From assembly GCF_000312665.1 (NCBI RefSeq), contig NZ_HF536772.1, forward strand, positions 684,798 through 748,797: a DNA stretch of 64,000 nt, given 5' to 3'. The translations under genes and the position numbers were made by a program. The notes below the pieces were generated by a model. The model did no database searches. It had not been told where the DNA came from and worked only from the letters and a program-made list of their open reading frames with translations. This DNA is from Rhizobium mesoamericanum STM3625. GTDB lineage: Bacteria > Pseudomonadota > Alphaproteobacteria > Rhizobiales > Rhizobiaceae. Below, one piece after another: positions 21,321 to 30,256 of this stretch (the stretch's first letter is position 1; every line of letters begins with the position of its first letter).

Positions 21321-22082
21321 TCAGAGAAGGCGGCCTAGCCGCGGTCTCGGCCAGCCGCCATCGCGATCGATGGTGAAGACCAGGCCGACGCGCACGAACA
21401 GGACGGAGGTGGCAAATGCAACCCAGGCACCCAGCGCAAGGCCGGCCACAACGTCGCTTGGATAATGCACGCCAATGATGATGCGTGTGGCGCCAAGCCA
21501 GAGCCCTATACCGATGAAACCAAGGCGAAACCGCGGGAAGAGAAGCGCGAGCGCCACGAACAGCGCACCAATGTTAGCTGAATGTCCGGAAGGAAAGCTC
21601 TGGTGCATGAAATCCATGTTGAGGGGTGCGAAGCTGAAGATGCCCTCCTGATCATAGATCAAGGGTCGCGCCCGGCCGATCGCGTACTTCAGGATGTTGG
21701 CGGCGATGCTGGTGAACAACACGGTCAGGGCGACATAGGCTGTCATCTGCCCGAAATAGACCACGCGAAACCGTCTGCGAGCCTTCCAGAGCCGACGTCG
21801 GACCAGATAGCTCATAGCGAGGATTGTAGACAGACCGGCAAGAATCCAGGCAAGCCTGCCGACATCGGTAACATCGCCGGCGATCGAGACCAGCGGTGGC
21901 GCCAAATCCTTGGCTGCCAAGCCGAGCGGGCGATCGAAGACGAAGAAGGCGATGGCAATGGCATTAACCGCCGAAAATGCAAAACCCTTCCAGGGAACCC
22001 GTCGATGGACCGTTCGCCGTGCCTCGTAGCGCTTTCGCAGATAACTCCAAAAATCTAGCTTACGGTCGACTTTATCTCGCAT
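21321..22082 (-). CDS. PAP2-family membrane phosphatase
   Basis: The 253-residue inner-membrane protein has about six helices and all three PAP2 active-site motifs: KYAIGRARP, FPSGHSAN and RIIIGVHYPSD. Such enzymes dephosphorylate lipid phosphates, for example phosphatidic acid, undecaprenyl diphosphate or lipid A phosphates, on the periplasmic side. The start at 22082 (MRDKVDRKLDFW) is preferred to an ATG 48 bases upstream, but this is not certain. The particular substrate cannot be decided; lipid A phosphatases of rhizobia are one possibility. Confidence 0.85.
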   Translation of the reverse strand: MRDKVDRKLDFWSYLRKRYEARRTVHRRVPWKGFAFSAVNAIAIAFFVFDRPLGLAAKDLAPPLVSIAGDVTDVGRLAWILAGLSTILAMSYLVRRRLWKARRRFRVVYFGQMTAYVALTVLFTSIAANILKYAIGRARPLIYDQEGIFSFAPLNMDFMHQSFPSGHSANIGALFVALALLFPRFRLGFIGIGLWLGATRIIIGVHYPSDVVAGLALGAWVAFATSVLFVRVGLVFTIDRDGGWPRPRLGRLL

Positions 22083-22145
22083 CCGCTTCGCTCTTTCCTC
22101 AATGCAGAAGGGAGATAGGAGCGGTGACAACTGCCTTCAAGCAAA

Positions 22146-22175
22146 GGCCTCCCGCATCGATCGATGCGAGAGGCC
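22146..22175 (-). terminator. Terminator hairpin downstream of leuB
   Basis: GGCCTC and CGCATCGA pair with TCGATGCG and GAGGCC across one mismatch, giving a 14-bp stem. On the minus strand it is followed by TTTGCTTG. It lies just beyond the parS-like site that abuts the leuB stop. Confidence 0.65.
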
Positions 22176-22182
22176 CAAAGCA

Positions 22183-22198
22183 TGTTTCACGTGAAATA
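22183..22198. other. parS-like ParB binding site
   Basis: TGTTTCACGTGAAATA matches the widely conserved bacterial parS sequence TGTTTCACGTGAAACA at 15 of 16 positions, including the complete 12-base palindromic core TTTCACGTGAAA. It lies between the leuB stop codon and its terminator, so it is transcribed but not translated. I found no second copy in the window. parS sites normally cluster within some hundred kilobases of the replication origin. Confidence 0.75.
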
Positions 22199-23311
22199 TC
22201 AGGCAGAAAGCGCTTTGAACTCCGCGAGGATCGCATCGCCCATGTCAGTGGTTCCAACCTTTGTGCAGCCTTCGGCCATGATGTCCCCGGTGCGAATGCC
22301 CTTGTCCAGCACGTTGGCGATCGCTTTCTCGAGGTTGTCGGCTTCCTTCACGAGGTTGAAGGAATAACGCAGGCACATAGCGAACGAAGCGATCATCGCG
22401 ATCGGATTGGCAATGCCCTTGCCGGCAATATCGGGTGCAGAACCGTGCACCGGCTCGTAGAGTGCCTTGCGCTTGCCGGTTTTGGGGTCCGGGGCGCCGA
22501 GCGAAGCGGACGGCAGCATGCCGAGCGAACCGGTCAGCATGGCGGCAACGTCGGACAGCATGTCTCCGAAGAGGTTGTCCGTAACAATGACGTCGAACTG
22601 CTTGGGCTGGCGCACGAGCTGCATGCCGCCGGCATCGGCCAGCATATGCTCGAGTTGGACGTCGGAATACTTGGCTTTGTGCGTTTCGGTCACGACCTGG
22701 TTCCAGAGCACGCCCGACTTCATGACGTTGCGCTTTTCCATCGAGCAGACGCGGTTCTGGCGAGTACGTGCCATTTCGAAGGCAACACCGGCGATACGCT
22801 CGATCTCATAGGTATCATAGACCTGCGTATCGATGCCGCGCTTCTGGCCGTTGCCGAGGTCGATAATCTCTTTCGGCTCGCCGAAATAGACGCCGCCGGT
22901 CAGCTCGCGGATGATGAGGATGTCGAGACCTTCGACCAGCTCCGGCTTCAACGACGAAGCCGACGCGAGCGCTGGATAGCAGATGGCCGGACGCAGGTTT
23001 GCAAACAGCTGCAGGTCCTTGCGCAGGCGCAGAAGGCCGGCCTCCGGGCGGACCTCGTAGGGGACGCTATCCCACTTTGGACCGCCGACGGCGCCGAAGA
23101 GAACGGCATCGGCAGCAAGCGCCTTTTGCATGTCGCCTTCAGAAATCGCGGCACCATGTGCGTCATAGGCGCTGCCGCCGACCAGGCCTTCGTCAGTGAC
23201 AAACCCGGCATTCATCACCTCGTTCATATAGGCAATGATCTTTCGGACCTCCCCCATGGCTTCTGGGCCGATGCCGTCGCCCGGCAACAGGAAAAGATTG
23301 CGCGCTGTCAT
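22199..23311 (-). CDS. leuB: 3-isopropylmalate dehydrogenase
   Basis: This 370-residue cytoplasmic enzyme oxidatively decarboxylates 3-isopropylmalate in leucine synthesis. The N-terminal [10 protein letters not shown], substrate arginines around [14 protein letters not shown], the conserved FGEP and the metal-binding NLFGDMLSD segments, and the NAD-binding [15 protein letters not shown] are all present. Full length. leuD lies 1.2 kb away on the same strand, with a dehydratase gene of opposite orientation between them. Confidence 0.96.
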   Translation of the reverse strand: MTARNLFLLPGDGIGPEAMGEVRKIIAYMNEVMNAGFVTDEGLVGGSAYDAHGAAISEGDMQKALAADAVLFGAVGGPKWDSVPYEVRPEAGLLRLRKDLQLFANLRPAICYPALASASSLKPELVEGLDILIIRELTGGVYFGEPKEIIDLGNGQKRGIDTQVYDTYEIERIAGVAFEMARTRQNRVCSMEKRNVMKSGVLWNQVVTETHKAKYSDVQLEHMLADAGGMQLVRQPKQFDVIVTDNLFGDMLSDVAAMLTGSLGMLPSASLGAPDPKTGKRKALYEPVHGSAPDIAGKGIANPIAMIASFAMCLRYSFNLVKEADNLEKAIANVLDKGIRTGDIMAEGCTKVGTTDMGDAILAEFKALSA

Positions 23312-23483
23312 GAAACCCTCCGCGGAAAAACAAGTTGCGGCTTATTAGCCCCGCAAAAACGGCATTTCAAGCGAGCGGGAGGCTGTTTCGGTACGGTTGC
23401 GGAATTACTGTGAGATCGCGCGTTGACCGATCAACGCAAGCGGGTCCACAAGGAAAGCGTCGCCAAGCTCATGGGATACCACC

Positions 23484-24416
23484 ATGCCATCTGCACCGCT
23501 TCACCTCGACACCCCGCTTTTCCGAACGTCCGCCGATTACAGCGCGAGCAACAAGCCGCTTTGGCTGAAACTCGATGCGCTGCAGCCCTCAGGAAGCTTC
23601 AAGCTTCGCGGCGTCGGCAGGCTTTGTCAGCATGAAATCGAAAATGGTGCCCAGGAGATTTTCTGCGCTTCCGGCGGTAACGCCGGGATCGCTGCAGCCT
23701 ATGCCGGACGGGCGCTCGGCATTCCAGTCACGATCGTCGTGCCCGCGACGACGTCGGCGGAGGTGCGCCAATCGATCGAGGCAACCGGCGCTGCGGTTAT
23801 AGTCCACGGAACGGTGTTCGATGAAGCCAACGCTTTCGCGATCGAGCAAGCGAAGGCCAGCAACGCCGCTTATGTGCACCCGTTCGACCATCCGCTTCTG
23901 TGGAAAGGGCATGGCACATTAATCGATGAGGTTGTCGGCAAAGATGCCGACTTCGATTGCGTCATCACGAGCGTCGGCGGCGGCGGCTTGCTTGCGGGTA
24001 TTGTTGCCGGCCTTCAGCGAAACGGCTTGTCCGATGTGCCCGTCATTGCCTCCGAGACCGAAGGGGCTGCGTCCCTCCATGCCAGTCTTGCCGCAGGAGA
24101 GCGCATCGCCTTGCCGGGTATCAGTTCCATCGCCAGCTCGCTTGGCGCGCGCCAGGTAGCCCAGCACGTCTTCGACCTGCCAAAGCACCACCCGATCGAG
24201 AGCGTGACAGTCACCGACGCACAGGCAGTCGCCGCCTGCCTGAAGTTCGCCGATGCCTATCGTATTCTGGTCGAACCCGCCTGCGGAGCCGCACTCGCGG
24301 TCGCCGACGTGCATCCCGATATCCTTGCCCGTTTTAAGAATCCGCTGATCGAGGTCTGCGGCGGCATCGGTGTTTCCCTGGAGAAGCTGAAGGCCTGGAA
24401 AGAACGGCTGCTGTGA
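23484..24416 (+). CDS. PLP-dependent serine/threonine dehydratase-like enzyme
   Basis: The 310-residue protein is a fold-type II pyridoxal-phosphate enzyme. SGSFKLRG carries the Schiff-base lysine, SGGNAG the substrate carboxylate loop and SVGGGG the phosphate-binding glycine loop. It lacks the C-terminal ACT domains of biosynthetic threonine deaminase, so it is probably a catabolic L-serine/L-threonine dehydratase. It lies between leuB and leuD but on the opposite strand, and so is not part of a leucine operon. A racemase activity is possible in this family. Confidence 0.85.
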   Translation: MPSAPLHLDTPLFRTSADYSASNKPLWLKLDALQPSGSFKLRGVGRLCQHEIENGAQEIFCASGGNAGIAAAYAGRALGIPVTIVVPATTSAEVRQSIEATGAAVIVHGTVFDEANAFAIEQAKASNAAYVHPFDHPLLWKGHGTLIDEVVGKDADFDCVITSVGGGGLLAGIVAGLQRNGLSDVPVIASETEGAASLHASLAAGERIALPGISSIASSLGARQVAQHVFDLPKHHPIESVTVTDAQAVAACLKFADAYRILVEPACGAALAVADVHPDILARFKNPLIEVCGGIGVSLEKLKAWKERLL

Positions 24417-24428
24417 GCTACCAAAGAA

Positions 24429-24452
24429 AAAGCCGGGCGAAAACCCGGCTTT
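24429..24452 (-). terminator. Terminator between leuD and the dehydratase gene
   Basis: A perfect 9-bp stem (AAAGCCGGG with CCCGGCTTT) and 6-base loop is followed on the minus strand by TTCTTTGG and partly overlaps T-rich sequence in its stem. It sits between two convergent genes and probably serves both, mainly leuD. Confidence 0.8.
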
Positions 24453-24477
24453 GACTAGATGCTGTGTTTTGTCAGAC

Positions 24478-25086
24478 TTACGCAGCCCATGGGCGCGATG
24501 CCGCATTCTTGGCTTCGAAGCTGTCGATCGCGTCGCCCTTTTCGAGTGTCAGGCCGATATCGTCGAGGCCGTTCAGCAGGCAGTGACGCTTGAACTCGTC
24601 GAGATCGAACTTGATCGAACCGCCGTCCGGACCGGTGATTTCGAGGTTTTCCAGATCAACCGTCAGGATGGCGTTCGAGCCGCGAGAGGCGTCGTCCATC
24701 AGCATGTCGAGGTTTTCCTGGCTGACCTTGATCGGCAGAATGCCGTTTTTGAAACAATTGTTGTAGAAGATGTCGGCGAAGCTGGTCGAGATGACGCAAC
24801 GGATGCCGAAATCGAGGAGCGCCCAGGGCGCATGCTCGCGCGAGGAGCCGCAACCGAAGTTGTCGCCGGCAACGAGGATCTTCGCATTCTGATAGGCCGG
24901 CTTGTTCAGAACGAAATCCGGGTTCGGCGAGCCGTCTTCATTGTAACGAGCTTCGGCGAAAAGACCCTTGCCAAGACCAGTACGCTTGATCGTCTTCAGG
25001 TAGTCCTTCGGGATGATCATGTCAGTATCGATGTTGACGACCGGCAGAGGGGCTGCGACGCCCGTCAGCTTTACGAATTTGTCCAT
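24478..25086 (-). CDS. leuD: 3-isopropylmalate dehydratase small subunit
   Basis: The 202-residue swivel subunit joins LeuC to isomerise 2-isopropylmalate in leucine synthesis. The N terminus [29 protein letters not shown], and the [13 protein letters not shown] loop are the typical family motifs. The protein is full length. The large subunit LeuC is not in this window, which is common in rhizobia, where the leu genes are dispersed. Confidence 0.96.
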   Translation of the reverse strand: MDKFVKLTGVAAPLPVVNIDTDMIIPKDYLKTIKRTGLGKGLFAEARYNEDGSPNPDFVLNKPAYQNAKILVAGDNFGCGSSREHAPWALLDFGIRCVISTSFADIFYNNCFKNGILPIKVSQENLDMLMDDASRGSNAILTVDLENLEITGPDGGSIKFDLDEFKRHCLLNGLDDIGLTLEKGDAIDSFEAKNAASRPWAA

Positions 25087-25222
25087 GGCCTGGCTCCAAT
25101 ATCAGCAGACGTAGTTTTGTTGATCAGCGTTTAGTCCAGATTGCCGGCGAAATGAAGGAAAATTTATACCGTGGAGCGGCTGCGCGCGGATTCGACGCGC
25201 AACCGGCCATGATCGCCTGAGA

Positions 25223-25651
25223 TCAGTTTGCATTAGCGGGCGCATTCATCGCCCAAAGTACACCGAACGGGTCGCGTAGCTGGCCGTATCGATCGCCCCA
25301 GAACATCAGCTGAACCGGCATGATCACCTCTGCACCAGCGGCAACGGCACGACCCCACCAGAAATCGATGTCATCTATAATGAGCTGAAGCGTGAAGCCC
25401 TGAGGCTTTTCGAAGGAATGACCATGCTCGGGGTAGGCATCGCATAACATCAGCGAGCTTCCGTTGATGTAGAGGTGGACATGCATCGTCCGCCCGTTTT
25501 CGTCAGGAGGGACGACAAACGCCTCCTCCGCACCGAACGCACGCTCGTAGAATTCCGCTGCCTTCAACGCACCATCGACGGTGACATAAGGCAGCAAACC
25601 ATTCTTGACCGGCGGCATCGTTGTCATGCCTGTTTCCGTTGCGGTATCCAT
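25223..25651 (-). CDS. VOC family protein, PhnB-like
   Basis: The 142-residue protein belongs to the vicinal-oxygen-chelate superfamily of the PhnB/3-demethylubiquinone-methyltransferase-like type (LPYVTVDGALKAAEFYERAFG, HVHLYINGSSLMLCDAYPE, WGDRYGQLRDPFG). GGAGG lies 5 bases before the ATG at 25651, which sets the start; ATGs at 25663 and 25738 are in frame but less well placed. Its reaction is unknown. It is a different subfamily from the decayed VOC gene at 18.8-19.2 kb. Confidence 0.8.
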   Translation of the reverse strand: MDTATETGMTTMPPVKNGLLPYVTVDGALKAAEFYERAFGAEEAFVVPPDENGRTMHVHLYINGSSLMLCDAYPEHGHSFEKPQGFTLQLIIDDIDFWWGRAVAAGAEVIMPVQLMFWGDRYGQLRDPFGVLWAMNAPANAN

Positions 25652-25761
25652 ACTGTCCTCCATTGTTTGATTGGTTCGGGCGGAAGCCCTGCCTTTCAAA
25701 GACGCAGGAAGATCAGTCGAGCCGACAGCGAAGCCCAAATTTTCCTGAAGTGACCCGACGG

Positions 25762-26004
25762 TCAGAGGTCGATGATCGTGCCGCGCCCATCATTCCAGAT
25801 ACGCATGTTCTCGCTAGAATGAGATTTGGTCTTGGCGGTGGTGCGGATTGGCGCCGGTTTCATCTTCAACGAAAGCGCACGTCCAACCATAAGCACCGTT
25901 AGAATACCGCCAACTGCGAGCGTCACGGAGAAAGTGATGAACGCCAGGGCAACGAAGGCAGTGATGCCCGCGAGCAGGAGGAAGACGGAACGAATACTTT
26001 GCAT
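25762..26004 (-). CDS. Small membrane protein, unknown function
   Basis: This 80-residue protein has two hydrophobic stretches near the N terminus (residues about 6-24 and 26-45) and a polar, basic C-terminal tail ending in IWNDGRGTIIDL. I do not recognise a family. It lies divergent from the CoA lyase gene and upstream of the VOC gene on the same strand. Its codon use looks like that of its neighbours. Confidence 0.6.
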   Translation of the reverse strand: MQSIRSVFLLLAGITAFVALAFITFSVTLAVGGILTVLMVGRALSLKMKPAPIRTTAKTKSHSSENMRIWNDGRGTIIDL

Positions 26005-26116
26005 GGTTTTAGACCTTTCTTCGGAAAGGAATGTGGTCCTTCATTTCTTTCTCTGCAAGGTGAGCATGGCTTTTTGTTGTCTTGCCACCTGTCACAAAGC
26101 TTGGCACATATTTGTG

Positions 26117-27025
26117 ATGACCCGAAATTTCCCGACTCGCTCCTTGAGCCTGCGCCGTTCGGTCCTGAGCGTTCCGGCCATCAATGTGCGCGCATTGGAA
26201 AAGACCCATGCGCTCGATTGTGACGCCGTCATCTTCGATCTCGAGGACTCCGTGGCACCTGAGCGAAAGGCGGAAGCCCGCAAGAATCTGAAGTCCTTTT
26301 TTTCGGGCACTCCGCTTGTGAACAAGGAGCGGATCATCCGCATCAATGCGCTCGATTCCACCTTCGACAATGCGGACATGGAATTGGTCCTGGCACTGGA
26401 GCCGGATGCCGTGCTCTTGCCGAAAGTGGACGAGCCTCAGGATGTGATGTCCATCAGCGACCGACTTACTGATGCCGACGCACCCGAAAGCCTCCGGATC
26501 TGGGCGATGATAGAGACGCCCCGCGGCATTCTGAACGCGGCTGCGATTGCCGAAGCCGGTCGCACGCCGGGCTCAAGACTTGATTGTTTTGTCGTCGGCC
26601 TCAACGACCTGCGCAAGGAGACCGGTGTCCTGCCGCAGCCGGGCCGCACCTATCTCGTGCCCTGGCTGATGCAGGTCGTTCTGGCCGTCCGTGCCTATGG
26701 CCTCGACGCGATCGACAGCGTCTTCAACGACTTCAAGGATGCCGATGCCTTTGATGCCGAATGCGCGCATGCCCGTGCCATGGGCTTCGACGGCAAGATG
26801 CTAATACATCCCGCTCAAATCGAAGCCGCCAATCTCCATTTCGGCCCCGATGAGGCGGCAATTGCCGAGGCGGAGGCAATCATCGCCGCCTTTGCCGACC
26901 CTGCTGCCGATGGCCTGAACGTCATCAATGCCAATGGTCGGATGATCGAGCGCCTACACCTTGTCCAGGCGGAAAGTCTGGTTCATAAAGCCCGCCTGAT
27001 TGCAGAACGCCAAACGGCGAAGTGA
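26117..27025 (+). CDS. HpcH/HpaI aldolase-type CoA ester lyase
   Basis: The 302-residue enzyme resembles the citrate-lyase beta subunit and malyl-CoA lyase family. Motifs are RRSVLSVPAIN at the start, DAVIFDLEDSVAPERK (metal and phosphate contacts), the catalytic/metal glutamate in WAMIETPRGI, FVVGLNDLRKE, and GFDGKMLIHPAQI. It probably cleaves or forms a 3-hydroxyacyl-CoA such as malyl-CoA or citramalyl-CoA; the substrate is not settled. The ATG at 26117 begins the conserved region. A DUF1737 gene follows after 13 bases and is probably co-transcribed. Confidence 0.85.
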   Translation: MTRNFPTRSLSLRRSVLSVPAINVRALEKTHALDCDAVIFDLEDSVAPERKAEARKNLKSFFSGTPLVNKERIIRINALDSTFDNADMELVLALEPDAVLLPKVDEPQDVMSISDRLTDADAPESLRIWAMIETPRGILNAAAIAEAGRTPGSRLDCFVVGLNDLRKETGVLPQPGRTYLVPWLMQVVLAVRAYGLDAIDSVFNDFKDADAFDAECAHARAMGFDGKMLIHPAQIEAANLHFGPDEAAIAEAEAIIAAFADPAADGLNVINANGRMIERLHLVQAESLVHKARLIAERQTAK

Positions 27026-27038
27026 AAGACGACTTTAG

Positions 27039-27245
27039 ATGAAGCTTTATCGCCTTCTGACCGGCCAGGATGATGCCGCTTTCTGTCACCGCGTGACCGA
27101 CGCTCTCAACAAGGGTTGGTCGCTGAGCGGCTCGCCGTCACTGACCTTCAACGCCCAGACCGGCCAGGTGATCGCCGCTCAGGCGATCGTCAAGGAAGTC
27201 GAAGGCAAGGACTACCATCCGGACTTGAAGCTGTCCGAACAGTAA
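27039..27245 (+). CDS. DUF1737-type small protein
   Basis: The 68-residue protein has the KLYRLLTGxDDxAFCHRVTxALNxGWSLxGSPS pattern of the DUF1737 family. Members are short soluble proteins of unknown role. It lies 13 bases after the CoA lyase gene in the same direction, which suggests a shared transcript. Nothing else about its function can be read. Confidence 0.75.
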   Translation: MKLYRLLTGQDDAAFCHRVTDALNKGWSLSGSPSLTFNAQTGQVIAAQAIVKEVEGKDYHPDLKLSEQ

Positions 27246-27253
27246 GCGCGACC

Positions 27254-27691
27254 TTAGCGTTCGGCCGCTTCTTCGGCGCTCGCTTCGATCCGTTCCATGT
27301 CGTCGTCGCTGAGACCAAAATGGTGGCCGATCTCGTGAATGAGAACGTGGGTGATGATATCGCCTAGCGTCTCATCGTTCTCGGCCCAGTAATCGAGGAT
27401 CGGCCGACGATAGAGGCGGATGCGGTTCGGCAGTTCGCCGGTCTCCATCGTGAAACGCTCCGAGATGCCACGGCCTTCAAAGAGGCCGAGAAGGTCGAAC
27501 GGCGTTTCGAGCGCCATATCCTCGAACACCTCGTCATCAGGGAAATCTTCGATCTCGATCGTCAGATTGGTGGTCAGCGAGCGAAATTCCTCCGGCAGGT
27601 GGCTGTACGCCTCCATTGCTAACGACTCGAAGGTGCTGATCGTCGGCGCGTGACGATCCTGCCAATCCTCGCTCTGGTCTATGCGGGCCAT
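27254..27691 (-). CDS. Small zincin-like metallopeptidase family protein
   Basis: The 145-residue acidic protein carries a HEIGH zinc-binding motif in THVLIHEIGHHFGLSDDDME near the C terminus, typical of a small bacterial metallopeptidase-like family (MetX/DUF1025). The third ligand is likely the aspartate or histidine downstream (HFGLSDDD). I choose the ATG at 27691, since the preceding in-frame sequence is basic and unconserved. Its substrate is unknown. It is convergent with the DUF1737 gene and divergent from imuA. Confidence 0.8.
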   Translation of the reverse strand: MARIDQSEDWQDRHAPTISTFESLAMEAYSHLPEEFRSLTTNLTIEIEDFPDDEVFEDMALETPFDLLGLFEGRGISERFTMETGELPNRIRLYRRPILDYWAENDETLGDIITHVLIHEIGHHFGLSDDDMERIEASAEEAAER

Positions 27692-27816
27692 GAACATTCC
27701 TTCCTTTGCGGCCCATATAGAACCTTTGCGCACGATTTTCGAGAGCGGAATCAAGGGCAGGACTAAATCCATATCAAATGCCTGTTGACTCTTTCGCCTA
27801 CCTCTGGAATCCATAA

Positions 27817-27831
27817 GAACATAACAGGAAC
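27817..27831 (+). promoter_or_regulatory. LexA (SOS) box of the imu operon
   Basis: GAAC-N7-GAAC is present (GAACATAACAGGAAC), the exact reverse-complement form of the alphaproteobacterial LexA operator GTTC-N7-GTTC. It lies 22 bases upstream of the imuA ATG, where bound LexA would block transcription. Confidence 0.88.
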
Positions 27832-27852
27832 ATATGGGATTTGGAGAACGTC

Positions 27853-28800
27853 ATGGCACAGCCGGCCGTGACGCGCGAGCGGCTTTTTGCGCTCCGCGAA
27901 GCCATTGCAAAGCTTGAAGGAAAGCCCGCGCCTGCCTTGGCGGCTGCGGAAAGCGAAGCCTTGGCTGATAAGGGGACTCCCGCGAAGAACAAAGGTGTCC
28001 TTCGTCTTCCGCTTGGAATCCCTGCGCTCGACGAAGCGATTGATGGCGGCCTGCCACTCGATGGAATTACCGAGGTTCGCTCCGGCCACTTGCGGGAGGC
28101 CGGTGCCGGCAGCGGCTTTGCGTTGGCGCTTGCCGCCATGCTGCAACGTCAAACCGAGGAGAGCCCCAATGCATCGCTGCCAATCCTTTGGATCGCAGAC
28201 ATGGTTTCTACACTGGAAGCAGGTGCCCCCTACGCCATAGGTCTGCGCGATTTCGGTCTAAAGCCGGAAAAGTTCTTCTATGCAAGTCCACGCAAGTTGG
28301 AGGACGCCCTCTGGCTTGCCGAAGCCGCAGTCGAAAGCGGCGTCTTTCCTGCGACGATTCTGGAGATCCGAGGCAATCCCAAGCGTTTCGGCCTGACGGA
28401 GAGCCGCCGTTTGAGCTTGCGGGCGAAAGCGGTACAACGCCCGCTTTTCCTGTTGCGACAGGCTGGAGTGGAAGAAGCCAGCAGCGCTTACTTCCGCTTC
28501 CTTGCAGCACCCGCGCCGGCGCGGGTGCGCCACTTGCCTGATGGCACGAACTTGGACGGTAGCATCGGCAATCCAGTTTTTCATCTCACCCTGGAGAAGA
28601 GCCGCAATCCGGCTCCCCTCTCCTTTTTACTGGAGTGGAACCCTCATGACCGCCGTTTTTTCGCCGTCTCACAATCAGTCGACCCTTGCCTTCCAGACGA
28701 ACGCGCAGCGCATCTTGGCACTCCAATTTCCGCATCTTCCAACCGACCGGATCGCAAGAAAGAAATGGGGGCTCTCCTGGCGTTCGCACGGACGTCCTGA
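27853..28800 (+). CDS. imuA: ImuA, SOS mutagenesis RecA-like protein
   Basis: The 315-residue protein is the first member of the damage-inducible mutagenesis cassette. It has a RecA-like core (GIPALDEAIDGGLPLDGITE) but a degenerate Walker A loop, as usual in ImuA, which regulates RecA filaments. I start at 27853 with GGAG nine bases before; an ATG four codons upstream overlaps this site. A LexA box directly precedes the gene. The 3' end overlaps imuB by 155 bases in another frame, as is common in rhizobial imu operons. Confidence 0.88.
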   Translation: MAQPAVTRERLFALREAIAKLEGKPAPALAAAESEALADKGTPAKNKGVLRLPLGIPALDEAIDGGLPLDGITEVRSGHLREAGAGSGFALALAAMLQRQTEESPNASLPILWIADMVSTLEAGAPYAIGLRDFGLKPEKFFYASPRKLEDALWLAEAAVESGVFPATILEIRGNPKRFGLTESRRLSLRAKAVQRPLFLLRQAGVEEASSAYFRFLAAPAPARVRHLPDGTNLDGSIGNPVFHLTLEKSRNPAPLSFLLEWNPHDRRFFAVSQSVDPCLPDERAAHLGTPISASSNRPDRKKEMGALLAFARTS

Positions 28801-30256
28801 GGCCGCACCGATCGTCTGTTGCAGCCGCCTCAACAATACCATGCGACTGACGGCGCTAGATGAGGTAGCCGAATCCCTCAATCTTAGGAAGCATATGGGC
28901 GTTGCCGAAGCCCGTGCCTTCTACCCGAAGCTTGATGTGATCGAGGACGACCCAGCCGCCAACCAACGCTTCCTGGAAGCGATCGCCGATTGGTGCGATC
29001 GCTATACTCCGCTTGTCGCTCTCGATGGCATGGACGGCCTGTTTCTCGACATAACCGGCTGCGCCCATCTGTTCGGCGGCGAAACGTCCCTTCTCAAGGA
29101 TATTCTCGCAAGGCTCTTCCAAATGGGAATTGACGCTCGCGGCGCTATCTCCTCCTCACCCGGATTGTCTTGGGCCATCAGCCGTTTCGGCCAAGGCGGC
29201 ATCATCGAACATGGAAAGACCGAACAGGCGCTTGCCCCCTTGCCCATCGCGGCCCTTCGCCTCGAGGAAGAAACCATAGGGGGCCTGAACAAGATGGGGC
29301 TCAAATATGTCGGCGATTTGCTGACCGCGCCCCGCGCCCCGCTCGCCCGCCGCTTCGGAGAAACCTTGCTCTTGAGGCTCGATCAGGCGCTTGGGGCCGA
29401 CGAGGAACCCATATCTCCCCGCCTTCCGATCGCCAGCCTCTCCGTAGAACGTCGCCTGATCGAACCGATCGAAGCCAAAGACGATATCCTCGCAGTCGCC
29501 GATCAGATTGCCGTCTCGCTGAAACCGTCATTGGAAGCTCGCGGCGTCGGAGGACGCGTCTTCGAACTCGTTCTGTTCCGTGTTGATGGCAAGGTGTTCC
29601 GCATTTCTGCTGGGACCGCCCAACCTTTGCGGGAGCCCAAACGCATTGCTGCTCTCTTTGCCGAACGTCTGCAAGCCATTCACGACGATTTCGACGCGGG
29701 TTACGGTTTTGAAATCCTTCGCCTCAACGTGCTCCGTCACGAAGATTTCGTGACGGAGCAAGGCGATTTCGAGTATCGCCAGCAGAAGGATGCGTCTCTT
29801 GCTGCCTTCGTGGATAGGGTTTCCGCCCGCCTCGGGCCAGACTGCCTGCAGACCTTCCAATTGCGAGAGAGCCACGTACCGGAAAGAGCCGTTATTACCG
29901 CACCCGCAATCGATCACCTATCCGGCCCGATGATCAGGGAAGGACATCCTCCACCGGCTCGGAACGAGCGGCCCGTGCGGCTGTTGTGCAAGCCGGAACC
30001 GATGGACGCTTTTGCCATCGAAGTTCCCGATGGCGCGCCCGCCAGCTTTCACTGGCGGAGGATGCAGCATCGCGTCCTGAAGAGCGAGGGACCGGAACGG
30101 CTGGCGATGGAATGGTGGCTCGATGGATCAGATGCCGAGGATCGGGACTACTTCCGCATCGAAGACGATCAGGGACGCCGCTTCTGGATTTATCGCCAAG
30201 GCCATTATGAGCGTGATGCAGCACAGAACTGGTACATGCATGGAGTCATCGCCTGA
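28646..30256 (+). CDS. imuB: ImuB, inactive Y-family polymerase homologue
   Basis: The 536-residue protein has the fold order of Y-family DNA polymerases (palm, fingers, thumb, little finger) but lacks the catalytic acidic residues. The first motif reads [12 protein letters not shown] instead of a metal-binding D, and the second [12 protein letters not shown] instead of the S-x-D-E motif. It is thought to bridge the sliding clamp, ImuA and the polymerase DnaE2. The ATG at 28646 lies inside imuA. A perfect 13-bp hairpin occurs within its coding region at 29731-29759. Its stop overlaps the dnaE2 start by one base. Confidence 0.9.
   Translation: MTAVFSPSHNQSTLAFQTNAQRILALQFPHLPTDRIARKKWGLSWRSHGRPEAAPIVCCSRLNNTMRLTALDEVAESLNLRKHMGVAEARAFYPKLDVIEDDPAANQRFLEAIADWCDRYTPLVALDGMDGLFLDITGCAHLFGGETSLLKDILARLFQMGIDARGAISSSPGLSWAISRFGQGGIIEHGKTEQALAPLPIAALRLEEETIGGLNKMGLKYVGDLLTAPRAPLARRFGETLLLRLDQALGADEEPISPRLPIASLSVERRLIEPIEAKDDILAVADQIAVSLKPSLEARGVGGRVFELVLFRVDGKVFRISAGTAQPLREPKRIAALFAERLQAIHDDFDAGYGFEILRLNVLRHEDFVTEQGDFEYRQQKDASLAAFVDRVSARLGPDCLQTFQLRESHVPERAVITAPAIDHLSGPMIREGHPPPARNERPVRLLCKPEPMDAFAIEVPDGAPASFHWRRMQHRVLKSEGPERLAMEWWLDGSDAEDRDYFRIEDDQGRRFWIYRQGHYERDAAQNWYMHGVIA

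Noticed and set aside
21977..23413. 478-codon open frame antisense to leuB and PAP2
   Set aside because: It overlaps the entire leuB coding sequence and a terminator, with no recognised motif; a shadow frame.
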